64,000 nt of DNA, taken from contig CAWJPD010000008.1 in assembly GCA_963844635.1 (NCBI GenBank), positions 372,001-436,000 of the forward strand, written 5' to 3'. Below the pieces are notes generated by a model. It saw nothing but the letters and a program-made list of their open reading frames with translations. It had not been told where the DNA came from and made no database searches. Below are positions 18,761 through 27,482 of this stretch, piece by piece. This stretch comes from JAJPKK01 sp963844635. Its GTDB lineage: Bacteria > Pseudomonadota > Alphaproteobacteria > Rhizobiales > Xanthobacteraceae. Every line of letters begins with the position of its first letter. Position 1 is the first letter of the stretch. A program made the position numbers and the translations under genes.

Positions 18761-19756
18761 GTGCCACGTCGCACCGCGCTCACGATGGGCGCCAAACTGG
18801 TGGGCGCGCTGTGTCTCGCCGGCATGCCCGAGATCGGAATGGCAAAGGAAACCGGCCTCATTTTCGTCAGCAACGAGAAATCGAACAATCTGATCATCAT
18901 CGATCCGAAGACCAATAAGCTGGTGAAGGATTTGCGGACATCGCGGCGTCCGCGCGACATGCATTTCAGCGCCGATCACAGCAAGCTTTATGTCGCCTGC
19001 GGCGATGACGATGTCATTGACATCATCGATGTGGCGCGGCTCGAAGTGATCGGCAAGCTGTCGACCGGCTCGAGCCCGGAAACCTTCGGCATCGACGAGA
19101 AGCGCCGGCGCATTTATGTCTCCAACGAGGAAGGCTCCTCGCTGTCCGTCATCGATATCGACCAGAACATCATCATCCAGGAGGTGCCGACCGGAGCCGA
19201 ACCGGAAGGCGTGTTCATCAGCGAGGACGGCCATTTCGTCTATGTCACATCCGAAGTCGGCGACCTCGTTCATCTCATCGATGCCGATAGCGGCAATGTG
19301 GTGCAGGATGTCGTGGTCGGAACCCGGCCGCGCCGTTTCGCAGCGACGCCCGACGGCAAGGAGCTGTGGGTCTCGACCGAGTTGTCCGGCGAGGTCTACA
19401 TCATCGATCGCGACAAGTTCGTCGTCGAAACAAAAATCGAGTTCCTGCCGCCCGGCATGCGCAAGACCGATGTCACACCGGTCGATCTGCGCATTACCAA
19501 GGACGGCAAGACCGCTTACGTCACGCTGGGGCATGCCGCTCACGTCGCGGTGGTCGATGTTCCGACGCGGAAAATCCAGAGCTACATCCTGGTCGGCAAG
19601 CGATCCTGGGGCCTCGGCATGTCGCGCGACGAGCGCACGCTCTATGTCGCCAACGGGTTCGGCGACGACGTGACGGTCATCGACTTGCGAACCCGCAAGG
19701 CAACGGTGTCGATCCCGGTCGGCCGCATTCCATGGGGCGTCGTGATCGATGATTGA
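18761..19756 (+). CDS. PQQ-associated beta-propeller protein (YVTN-type), secreted
   Basis: A 331-residue protein with repeated blades of the YVTN type: GLIFVSNEKSNNLIIIDPKT, KLYVACGDDDVIDIIDVA, RIYVSNEEGSSLSVIDID, FVYVTSEVGDLVHLIDAD, ELWVSTELSGEVYIIDRD, TAYVTLGHAAHVAVVDV and TLYVANGFGDDVTVIDL. This matches the beta-propeller protein found with PQQ-dependent catabolism genes (TIGR03866). GTG at 18761 is chosen because it gives a signal peptide with a basic N-region; ATG at 18785 is the alternative. Its stop overlaps the start of the next gene by eight bases, showing one operon. Confidence 0.88.
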   Translation: MPRRTALTMGAKLVGALCLAGMPEIGMAKETGLIFVSNEKSNNLIIIDPKTNKLVKDLRTSRRPRDMHFSADHSKLYVACGDDDVIDIIDVARLEVIGKLSTGSSPETFGIDEKRRRIYVSNEEGSSLSVIDIDQNIIIQEVPTGAEPEGVFISEDGHFVYVTSEVGDLVHLIDADSGNVVQDVVVGTRPRRFAATPDGKELWVSTELSGEVYIIDRDKFVVETKIEFLPPGMRKTDVTPVDLRITKDGKTAYVTLGHAAHVAVVDVPTRKIQSYILVGKRSWGLGMSRDERTLYVANGFGDDVTVIDLRTRKATVSIPVGRIPWGVVIDD

Positions 19757-21096
19757 TGTTCGGAATAAGCGCCCGAGGGCGAAGCGACAGGGCGGCAGGA
19801 AAACGTGCTTCGTCGCGACACGTGTGGCTGCAGGCATTGCCTTGTGCTGTGGCGTCGGTGCGTTTGCTGTCTCCGAAACCCAGGCGTTGGCCCAGGCCGG
19901 GCCGCCAGCGACGTCGCCGACACCAACCGCGCCGACCCTGCCTGCGCCCCGCGCACCCGTGGCCACGGCGCCGCGCCAGCAGGTCACGATCGGCTATGTC
20001 GATGTGGAGGGCGATCCGCGCTACGAGCCGATCCGCGCCTATGAGCGCGTGATCCTCAAAACACACGAGCATCCCTTCACCGGGGCCGAGGTCGGCGTCG
20101 ATGAGGCGGCGGCTTTGGTGCGGGTCCTAAACGCCGAGTTCAAGCTCGAACGCATCACCGTCAAATCGGCGGCTGAAGTCGCATCTGCGGTTGCTGAAGC
20201 GGCGCAGGAGCGCAAGATCGGCTTCTTCCTGATCGACGCCCCCGCTGAAGCGTTCAAGCCGCTCGCCACGGCCATGGCCGGCAAGGACGTACTGCTCTTC
20301 AACGTGGCGGCCGAGGATGATTCCCTGCGGCGCAATCTGTGCGCCCGCGAGATTTATCCACGTCGCACCAAGCCTCGCGATGCGGATGGACGGCTTGATG
20401 CAGTATTTGGTGTCGCGCAAGTGGCGCGACATCCTTGTACTCGAAGGCCCGCTGCCAGCCGACGCCGATGCCGCGAAGGCGCTTGCCCGGTCGGCACAGA
20501 AATTCGGTGCCCGCATCGTCGCCGACCAACATTTCAAGCCGGGGACCGACCCGCGCGACCGCGAGCAGAACGACCCGCTGCTGCTCACCGCGGTGCGCGG
20601 CAATTACGATGTCGTGTTCGTCGCCGATGACGCCTTCGATTTCGCCCGCCAGGTGCCGTACCATACCTCACAGCCACGGCCGGTGGTCGGCAGCATCGAC
20701 CTCGAGCCGGTCGGCTGGCATTGGACCTGGGAACACAACGGCGCGCCGCAGGTGAATTCGCGTTTCGACAAGCGCTCCGGCGGCCGCCACATGGAAGGAG
20801 CCGACTGGGCCGCTTGGCTTTCCGTGAAGATGATCGTGCAGGCGGCATTACGGACTCGCTCGCCCGATTTCAAGAAGCAGCGCGACTTCATCCTCGGCGA
20901 TAACGGGTTCGACGGCGACAAGGGGCTGCCGGTCAGCGTGCGACCGTGGGATCACCAGGTGCGGCAGGCCGTTTTGCTCGCTGCGCCCTATGTGGTGGTT
21001 GCCAGCGCTCCGGTCGAGGGCTTCCTGCACCGCACCAACGAACTCGATACGCTCGGTGACGACGAGCCGGAAACGTCCTGTCACCTGAACAGGTAG
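19749..21096 (+). pseudogene. PQQ-associated ABC substrate-binding protein, one frameshift
   Basis: A protein of about 448 residues when restored. The N-terminal part has a signal peptide and a Pro/Ala-rich linker, then IGYVDVEGDPRYEP and FFLIDAPAEAF up to CAREI. One extra T in the TTT run at 20353-20355 breaks the frame. The other frame continues IHVAPSLAMRMDGLMQYL, WRDILVLEGPLPAD, VGSIDLEPVGWHWTWEHNGAPQ and FILGDNGFDGDKG. This fits the periplasmic component of PQQ-dependent catabolism-associated transporters (TIGR03863). It lies between the propeller and permease genes in the same transcription unit. The break may be a sequencing error. Confidence 0.83.
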
Positions 21097-21100
21097 ACCG

Positions 21101-21910
21101 ATGCAGATCGCCCATGTCGGCCGCGCCCTCAAGGCGCTCACGATGCGCGAGCTTACGAAGTTCGTGCGCCAGCGCGGGCGTCTGCTGTCCGCATTGGTGC
21201 GCCCGTTGATGTGGCTCGCGGTGTTCGCGGCCGGCTTCTACAACGTGTTCGGCGTCTCGATCATTCCTCCCTACAAGACCTACATCACCTACCAGGTCTA
21301 TATCGTTCCGGGGCTGCTCGGCATCATCCTGCTGTTCCATGGCATGCAGTCGTCGCTGTCGATGGTCTATGACCGCGAGATGGGGGTGATGCGGCTCTTG
21401 TTGACGGCGCCGCTGCCGCGTTGGGTCCTGCTCGTCTGCAAGCTGGTCGCCGGCACCGCGCTGTCAGTCATCACCTGCTACGTCTTTCTCGCGGTCTGCA
21501 TTCTGTTCGACGTAACCTTCGACCCGATCGCCTGGCTTGAGGTGCTTCCGGCGCTGATCGCCTCGGGGCTGATGCTCGGCTCGCTCTGGCTGTTTCTCTC
21601 GGTGCACATCAACCAGCTCGAGAACTTCGCCGGGGCGATGAATTTCGTGATGTTCCCGATGTTCTTCTTTTCTTCGGCGCTCTATCCGTTGTGGAAGCTG
21701 CGCGAGGGCGGCTCGGAAATCCTCTACGACGTGGCGCTCGCCAATCCGTTCACGCATGCCGTTGAACTCATCCGCTTCGCTCTCTATGGCGAGTTCGAGC
21801 CGGTCGCGGCGGCGGTCGTGGTGCTCTCGACGCTGCTGTTCTTCCTGCTCGCCGTGCTCGGTTACAACCCGCAGCGCGGCATGATCCGCCGCGCGCCGCA
21901 GCCGGCGTAG
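21101..21910 (+). CDS. ABC transporter permease of the PQQ-associated (PedC-like) type
   Basis: A 269-residue ABC-2-type inner membrane protein with about six hydrophobic segments. MRELTKFVRQRGRLLSALVRPLMWLAVF, MVYDREMGVMRLLLTAPLPRW and FPMFFFSSALYPLWKLREG are recognisable; the last is the typical ABC-2 signature. It corresponds to the permease near PQQ-dependent alcohol oxidation genes (TIGR03861, PedC-like). It starts four bases after the binding-protein gene. Related transporter genes in Methylorubrum, from memory, belong to the lut cluster needed for lanthanide uptake; the substrate here is not known. Confidence 0.88.
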   Translation: MQIAHVGRALKALTMRELTKFVRQRGRLLSALVRPLMWLAVFAAGFYNVFGVSIIPPYKTYITYQVYIVPGLLGIILLFHGMQSSLSMVYDREMGVMRLLLTAPLPRWVLLVCKLVAGTALSVITCYVFLAVCILFDVTFDPIAWLEVLPALIASGLMLGSLWLFLSVHINQLENFAGAMNFVMFPMFFFSSALYPLWKLREGGSEILYDVALANPFTHAVELIRFALYGEFEPVAAAVVVLSTLLFFLLAVLGYNPQRGMIRRAPQPA

Positions 21911-22104
21911 CCGCTGAAATCCCGGTACGCCGGCTCGGACGCCCCGCCACCTCTGCGCGAGGGGACGTGCATCGTGCTCAGAAATCCGGCACAATCCCGC
22001 GAGCGTTTGGCCGGATCACGTAAGGAAGGTCCGGCGGGCCATGATGATCCGCTCGGAACCAGCACCGGGAAGACCCGCCGGTCCGGCGAGCCTGGGAGGA
22101 CAGG

Positions 22105-22968
22105 ATGCGATACTCACGTTTTTTTGCCGCGATCGCCTTGGCTGCGCTCGCCATGCCGCTGAGTGCGAAGGCGTTCGACGATGCCAAGTACCCCAATTTC
22201 AAGGGCCAGTGGAACCGGCGCATCGTGCCGGGCGTCGGCGGCCAGCCTTCATTCGACCAGACCAGGTCCTGGGCCTTCGGCCAGCAGGCGCCGCTCACCG
22301 CGGAATACACAAGAGTGCTGGAGGACAGCATCGCAGACCAGGCCAAGGGCGGCCAGGGCAATTTCACCGGCTATGGCTGCCTCGCTTTTGGCATGCCACT
22401 GATGATGATCGGCTTCTATCCGCAGGAATACGTCGTCACGCCGGAGGCGACCCACATCATCATCAACAATGCCGATCACGTGCGCCGCGTCTACACGGAT
22501 GGCCGGGACTGGCCGAAGCGCGAGCTTGAACCGACCTATGCCGGCTACTCGATCGGGCGATGGATCGACGAGGACGGCGACGGCAAATACGATGTTCTCG
22601 AAATCGAGACGCGCGGTCCCTTCAAAGGCCCGCGGGTTTACGACGGCAGCGGTCTGCCGCTGCACCACGACAATCAATCGATTTTCAAGGAGCGCATCTT
22701 TCTCGACAAGGCCAATCCGAACATCATGCACAATGTGACGACGGTGATCGACCATGCCTTGACGCGGCCATGGACTGTCGACCGGGAGTTCTTGCGTAAC
22801 CCGAACCCGCAGCCCGCCTGGCCGGAATACAACTGCTCGGAAGACAATCAGCATGTGCAGGTCGGCGCTGAGAATTACATGCTGAGCGGTGACGGCTACC
22901 TGATGCCGGCCCACAAGGATCAGTCGCCGCCCGACCTGCGATATTTCAAGAAATCGACGACGAACTAG
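22105..22968 (+). CDS. Array protein 1: secreted, EF-hand-like loop
   Basis: A 287-residue protein with a signal peptide ending in SAKA and a GGGAGGA ribosome site. It belongs to an uncharacterised family. The core segments are FKGQWNRR, YTDGRDWP, GYSIGRWIDEDGDGKYDVLE, ETRGPFKGPR, LPLHHDNQSIFKERI and TVIDHALTRPWTV. Residues 155-166, DEDGDGKYDVLE, match the 12-residue EF-hand loop with Asp at 1, 3, 5 and 9, Gly at 6 and Glu at 12, so calcium or lanthanide binding is plausible but unproven. It is the first of five tandem copies and begins 194 bases after the permease gene on the same strand. Confidence 0.85.
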   Translation: MRYSRFFAAIALAALAMPLSAKAFDDAKYPNFKGQWNRRIVPGVGGQPSFDQTRSWAFGQQAPLTAEYTRVLEDSIADQAKGGQGNFTGYGCLAFGMPLMMIGFYPQEYVVTPEATHIIINNADHVRRVYTDGRDWPKRELEPTYAGYSIGRWIDEDGDGKYDVLEIETRGPFKGPRVYDGSGLPLHHDNQSIFKERIFLDKANPNIMHNVTTVIDHALTRPWTVDREFLRNPNPQPAWPEYNCSEDNQHVQVGAENYMLSGDGYLMPAHKDQSPPDLRYFKKSTTN

Positions 22969-23027
22969 CGATCCAGGGGCTCCGCGCGATGCGTGTGCCA
23001 CCGCACCGGCAGATTCGGGAGGAGACC

Positions 23028-23891
23028 ATGCGGTACGAAAAAGCGATCGGAACCATTGTCGCGATCGCAGCGCTGGTGATGCCGCTCGCCGCCGCCAAGG
23101 CATTCGACGAGACGAAATATCCGGATCTCAAAGGCCAATGGAATCGCCGCGTGGTGCCAGGGGTGGCGGGTCCGCCCTCGCTCGACCAGACAAAGCCCGG
23201 CGGACCGGGCCAGGGCACGCCGTTGACCCCGGAATACGCCAAAATCCTGCAGGACAGCATGGCCGACCAGGCGAAGGGCGGGCAGGGCAATTTCACAGGC
23301 TATGGCTGCATCAATTTCGGCATGCCAATGGAGATGACGGGCTTTCAGCCGTTCGAATTTTTGGTCACGCCGGATACCACCCACATCACGATCGGCAATG
23401 TCGACCATTCACGGCGGATATTTACCGATGGCCGGAAATGGCCCGACAACCTCGATCCGACCTATGCAGGGTATTCGATCGGGCGCTGGATCGACGAGGA
23501 CGGCGATGGCCGCTACGACGTGCTCGAAAGCGAAACCCGTGGACCGTTCAAGGGCCCCCGCGTCTATGACGCGACCGGCCTGCCGCTGCACTATGACAAC
23601 GAGTCCGTCTTCAAGGAGCGGTTCTACCTCGACAAGGCAAACCCGAATGTCCTCCATGATGAGATCACCGTCATCGACCATGCGCTGACCCGGCCCTGGA
23701 CGGTGGACAAGCAATATGTCCGCAGTCGCGACCCCGAACCGACCTGGCCCGAATACGTCTGCGCGGAAGATAATCTCCACGTCAAGGTCGGCAGCGAGGA
23801 TTACATGGTCAGTGGCGATGGCTACCTGATGCCGACGCACCGCAACCAGGCGCCGCCGGACCTGCGCTACTTCCGGCGGCGGACTAGATAG
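23028..23891 (+). CDS. Array protein 2: secreted, EF-hand-like loop
   Basis: A 287-residue paralogue of array protein 1 along its whole length. The start at 23028 is set by GGGAGGAG and a signal peptide ending in AAAKA; an upstream in-frame ATG at 22989 lacks a ribosome site. The loop is residues 156-167, DEDGDGRYDVLE. It also keeps LKGQWNRR, FTDGRKWP, LPLHYDNES and TVIDHALTRPWTVDKQY. It lies 59 bases after copy 1 and 22 bases before copy 3. Confidence 0.85.
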   Translation: MRYEKAIGTIVAIAALVMPLAAAKAFDETKYPDLKGQWNRRVVPGVAGPPSLDQTKPGGPGQGTPLTPEYAKILQDSMADQAKGGQGNFTGYGCINFGMPMEMTGFQPFEFLVTPDTTHITIGNVDHSRRIFTDGRKWPDNLDPTYAGYSIGRWIDEDGDGRYDVLESETRGPFKGPRVYDATGLPLHYDNESVFKERFYLDKANPNVLHDEITVIDHALTRPWTVDKQYVRSRDPEPTWPEYVCAEDNLHVKVGSEDYMVSGDGYLMPTHRNQAPPDLRYFRRRTR

Positions 23892-23913
23892 CCGCGATCA
23901 CGAGGAGCGTGCC

Positions 23914-24768
23914 ATGGTTCGGAAGCTGATCGGCCTCGTCGCTCTCCTCGCGTTGGCCATGCCCGTGGTCGGCGCAAGCGCGTTCGACGAGACGAAGTAC
24001 CCCGATCTGAAAGGCCAATGGAACCGGCGGCTGTTTCCTGGCGGCGGCGGCGGTTTCGATCAGGCGAAGCCGAATGGCTTTGGCCAACAGGCGCCGCTGA
24101 CACCGGAATACACGAAGGTGATGCAGGACAGCCTTGCAGACCAGCGTCGCGGAGGTCAGGGCAATTTCAAAGGCTATGAATGCATCTTTTTCGGCATGCC
24201 GATGATGATGGTGGCTTTCAACCCGGTCGAATTCCTGGTCACGCCGGGAACCACCTACGTCCTGATCGGCCAGGTCGATCACGGCCGCCGCATCTTTACC
24301 GATGGGCGCGAATGGCCGCCCCGGGATCTCGATCCCACCTATCAGGGGTATTCGATCGGCCGCTGGATCGATGAGGACGGGGACGGCAAATACGACGTGC
24401 TCGAAGTGGAGACGCGCGGCCCCTTCAAGGGTCCACGCTCCTACGATACCAGCGGGTTGCCGCTGCATCACGACAACCAGTCGATCATCAAGGAACGCAT
24501 CTATCTCGACAAGTCGAACTCCGACATCCTGCATGACGAGATCACCGTGATCGATCATGCTCTGACGCGGCCGTGGACGGTGGACAAGCAGTATGAGCGC
24601 GAACCGAATCCCCAGCCGGATTGGCCGGAATTCACCTGCGCGGAGTTTAATCAGCATGTGCAGGTCGGCGCCGAAAGCTACATGATCAGCGGTGATGGCT
24701 ACCTGATGCCGACGCACAAGGACCAGGCACCGCCGGATTTGCGCTATTTCCAGCGGCAGACGCGATAA
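23914..24768 (+). CDS. Array protein 3: secreted, EF-hand-like loop
   Basis: A 284-residue paralogue. A GAGGAG site precedes the ATG, and the signal peptide ends in VVGASA. A glycine run (FPGGGGGF) replaces the VPGVGG segment of copies 1 and 2. The loop is residues 153-164, DEDGDGKYDVLE. Core motifs LKGQWNRR, FTDGREWP, TVIDHALTRPWTVDKQYE and the C-terminal GDGYLMPTHKDQAPPDLRYF are kept. The leader and ribosome-site region of this copy is also seen in the decayed copy just downstream, so that copy probably arose from a duplication of this gene. Confidence 0.85.
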   Translation: MVRKLIGLVALLALAMPVVGASAFDETKYPDLKGQWNRRLFPGGGGGFDQAKPNGFGQQAPLTPEYTKVMQDSLADQRRGGQGNFKGYECIFFGMPMMMVAFNPVEFLVTPGTTYVLIGQVDHGRRIFTDGREWPPRDLDPTYQGYSIGRWIDEDGDGKYDVLEVETRGPFKGPRSYDTSGLPLHHDNQSIIKERIYLDKSNSDILHDEITVIDHALTRPWTVDKQYEREPNPQPDWPEFTCAEFNQHVQVGAESYMISGDGYLMPTHKDQAPPDLRYFQRQTR

Positions 24769-24789
24769 CCCCATCACGAGGAGCCTGCC

Positions 24790-24990
24790 ATGGTTCGGAA
24801 ACTGATGGACTTCGTCGCTCTGCTGTCCGTAGCAACGCCGGTGGTCGCGCGAAGATGTTCGATAAGGCCAACTCTTCCGGTTTGAAGGCGAATGGAACTG
24901 ACGGTCGTCTTCCGGAGGCGGTGGGCGCGCAAACCGAGCTCCCGTTAGCGGGCAAAGCGTCCCTGCCCAAGTTGATGCAGATCAAGGAGA
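24790..24990 (+). pseudogene. Remnant of a sixth array paralogue
   Basis: The gap between copies 3 and 4 starts with the same GAGGAG site and MVRKL start as copy 3. It runs through a near-identical signal peptide (MVRKLMDFVALLSVATPVVA) and then loses frame. A second frame shows weaker remains of the early mature region (FDKANSSGLKANG against FDETKYPDLKGQW). The remnant stops within about 200 bases, before the conserved core and the EF loop. This is a truncated, mutated copy, not just a frameshift. Confidence 0.65.
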
Positions 24991-24996
24991 AAGACG

Positions 24997-25842
24997 ATGA
25001 TTTGCCGAAGCTTGATCGGCGCGATCGCGACGCTGGCAGCGATGGGCTTGTCGATCGCCGATTGCCAAGCTTGGGATGACACGAAATACCCCAATCTGAA
25101 AGGGCAATGGTATCCGGTCGGCGGCCCGACGCGATTCGACGGCAGCAAACCATCTGGTGCAGGTCAACGGGCGCCGTTGACGCCGGAATATGAGACCCTT
25201 TTTGAGGCGAATCTGAAGGATCAGGCAGCCGGCGGTCCGGGTCTTGACCCGACCTATACCTGCCTCGACCCTGGCATGCCGCGGATCACCAACGGTTATG
25301 GGCAGATGGAAGTGGTCGTGACGCCGCGCGCCACCCACATCCTCGTCCAACATATTCACGACAATCGCCGTATTTTCACCGACGGACGCGATTGGCCCGA
25401 GGACATTGACCCGACATTCCGCGGATATTCCATCGGCAAGTGGATCGATACGGACGGCGACGGTCGTTACGATGTGCTCGAAGTGGAAACGCGCGGTTTT
25501 CGGGGTCCGCGCACTTATGACGCGAGTGGCATTCCGCTTCACAAGGACAACCAAACCGTCGTTAAGGAGCGCATCTACGCCGACAAATCCAATCCCGACA
25601 TATTCCACGACGAAGTCACGGTGATCGATCACGCACTGACACGGCCGTGGACGGTGATGAAAAGCTACCGCCGCGAGCCGGACAAATATCCATATTGGCG
25701 GGAAGTCAATTGCTACGAGAACAATGATTACGTCGAAATTGGCAAAGAGACATACAAGATCAGCGATGATGGTTACCTGGTCCCGATCAAGAAAGACCAG
25801 CCGCCGCCGGATTTGCGGTTTTTCAAGCAACTTGGAAGGTAA
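24997..25842 (+). CDS. Array protein 4: secreted, EF-hand-like loop
   Basis: A 281-residue paralogue of a second subtype shared with copy 5: WDDTKYPNLKGQW and VGGPTRFD replace the FDETKYP and NRR versions. It has a signal peptide ending in ADCQA and a GGAGA ribosome site. The EF-like loop is residues 151-162, DTDGDGRYDVLE. FTDGRDWP, GYSIGKWI, ETRGFRGPRTYD and TVIDHALTRPWTV are kept. The function is unknown; periplasmic location is inferred. Confidence 0.85.
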   Translation: MICRSLIGAIATLAAMGLSIADCQAWDDTKYPNLKGQWYPVGGPTRFDGSKPSGAGQRAPLTPEYETLFEANLKDQAAGGPGLDPTYTCLDPGMPRITNGYGQMEVVVTPRATHILVQHIHDNRRIFTDGRDWPEDIDPTFRGYSIGKWIDTDGDGRYDVLEVETRGFRGPRTYDASGIPLHKDNQTVVKERIYADKSNPDIFHDEVTVIDHALTRPWTVMKSYRREPDKYPYWREVNCYENNDYVEIGKETYKISDDGYLVPIKKDQPPPDLRFFKQLGR

Positions 25843-25913
25843 CGACCACTGATCGAGGTACCGCCCACTCCGTCCGCACCAACAGAGCTAGTACGACTAT
25901 GGGAACGAATGCC

Positions 25914-26751
25914 ATGTTGTTTCGAAGCGCGATCGGGACAATGACCATAATCGCGTCGCTGTGCATGCTCATCCCCGAGGTTCGGGCATGGGACGACGCG
26001 CTGTATCCAAATTTCCAAGGTCAGTGGCGCCCGATCGGCGGCCCTGGTCGATGGGATCCCAGCAAGCCTCCGAATGCTCAAGAGGCGCCGCTGATACCCG
26101 AGTACCAGGCGATTTACGAGGCCAACCTCAAAGACCAAGCCGCGGGGGGACAAGGCACTGCCGTGACCTACAAGTGCCTCTCGCCCGGCATGCCGCGCGT
26201 CGCCAGCGTGTACGGCCCGATGGAAATCGTGGTGACGCCAGAGACCACCTATCTTCTCATCGACCACATCCTTGATGACCGCCGGATTTTCACTGATGGG
26301 CGTCCTTGGCCCAAGGACCTCAAGTCAACTTACCTCGGCTATTCGATCGGCAAATGGATCGATACCGATGGCGACGGACGCTACGACGTTCTGGAGGCAG
26401 AGACCCGGGGCTTCAAAGGTCCGCGCACCTACGATGGCACTGGCATCCCGTTGCACGACGACAATCAAAGTGTCATCAAGGAGCGAATTTACTCTGGACA
26501 AAAACGATCCCAACGTCGCCCATGATGAAGTCACGGTGTTCGATCACGCGCTGACGCGCCCGTGGACCGTGACCAAAAATTATCGTCGGGAGCCCGATCC
26601 GCGGCCCAACTGGATCGAAGAGGCTTGCTCCGAAAACAATCATGTCCTGATCGGCCAGGAAGATTACATGCTGAGCGCGGACGGCCTATTGATGCCCCAA
26701 CACAAAGGACAACTGCCGCCGGACTTGCGATATTTCAAATCGCCAAGGTAA
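25914..26751 (+). pseudogene. Array protein 5: secreted, EF-hand-like loop, one frameshift
   Basis: A protein of about 278 residues when restored, closest to copy 4. The ATG at 25914 aligns with the start of copy 4 and gives a signal peptide ending in PEVRA; ATG at 25899 is the alternative. The loop is residues 150-161, DTDGDGRYDVLE. After IKERIY the frame breaks. One extra T at about 26493 explains it, and the other frame continues LDKNDPNVAHDEVTVFDHALTRPWTV to the normal C-terminus. It ends the array; the rplU promoter follows. Confidence 0.8.
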
Positions 26752-26840
26752 CTTCGCGGCGGCGGCGCGACAAATCGAGAAAATTGCTCTTGGTGAGCGC
26801 CGTTCGGGTATCCGCGCCGGGCCGGATCAGGGCCGCATTG

Positions 26841-26869
26841 TTGACAGCGGCGCCGCAAATCCCCATAAA
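26841..26869 (+). promoter_or_regulatory. Probable sigma-70 promoter of rplU
   Basis: A perfect TTGACA at 26841-26846 is followed after 17 bases by CATAAA at 26864-26869. Transcription would start near 26876, immediately before the hairpin at 26879. Confidence 0.65.
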
Positions 26870-26878
26870 CTGGCCCTG

Positions 26879-26923
26879 ACGCGGGCGTAGACGCCCGCGT
26901 TTGGTTGTGGCGCCAGTGGCGCC
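26879..26923 (+). promoter_or_regulatory. Two strong hairpins at the 5' end of the rplU leader
   Basis: A nine-pair stem ACGCGGGCG / CGCCCGCGT with a four-base loop is followed after nine bases by a GGCGCC-AGT-GGCGCC stem. They would lie at the very start of a leader of about 135 bases before the rplU start codon. They could be a ribosomal-protein leader, a stabilising 5' structure, or a terminator of the upstream array; the sequence after the first stem (TTGGTTGT) is a poor U-tract. Confidence 0.5.
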
Positions 26924-27011
26924 TGTGACCCGAAACGGCAATCACGATCGCAATAATCCGGGGCAAGCGCAGCGCGCGCCTGAGCACCGGCTGAACACAA
27001 GGGCGAGAACG

Positions 27012-27455
27012 ATGTTCGCGGTCATCAAAACAGGCGGCAAGCAATATCGCGTCGCCGCAGAAGACGTGCTCCGGGTCGCCCGCGTCAATGCGGCGCCCGG
27101 CGAGGTGGTCGAATTCGGCGAGGTGCTGGTGGTCGGCGGCGAGCCGGCCGTTCTTGGCATGCCGATCGTTGCCGGCGCCACGGTTGCCGGCGAGGTGCTG
27201 GACCATGTCCGCGGGCCGAAGGTCATCGCTTTCAAGAAGCGGCGCCGCAAGAACTCGCGGCGCAAGCGCGGACATCGCCAGGAATTCTCGCTGGTGCGGA
27301 TCACCGAGATCCTGACCGAGGGCAAGCGCCCGTCGCCGACCCCACCACCGCGCCCGCCCCGCGCGGCAAAAGGAGGGGCCGAGGGTGCGGGAGACGAGTC
27401 CCCGCCAGCCGATCAGCACGGTGGAACCACCGAGGAAGGTGTGTCCCCAGCCTAA
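27012..27455 (+). CDS. rplU: 50S ribosomal protein L21
   Basis: MFAVIKTGGKQYRVAAEDVLRV, then GPKVIAFKKRRRKNSRRKRGHRQ, is classic L21, a 23S rRNA-binding protein of the large subunit. It is 147 residues; the first 103 or so cover the usual protein, and the rest is a Pro/Gly/Glu-rich tail, an extension often seen in alphaproteobacteria. It is followed by rpmA after 329 bases that hold palindromic repeats. A good promoter and a structured leader lie upstream. Confidence 0.96.
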   Translation: MFAVIKTGGKQYRVAAEDVLRVARVNAAPGEVVEFGEVLVVGGEPAVLGMPIVAGATVAGEVLDHVRGPKVIAFKKRRRKNSRRKRGHRQEFSLVRITEILTEGKRPSPTPPPRPPRAAKGGAEGAGDESPPADQHGGTTEEGVSPA

Positions 27456-27482
27456 GGCTTTGGCCGGTACCTAATCCATGTC

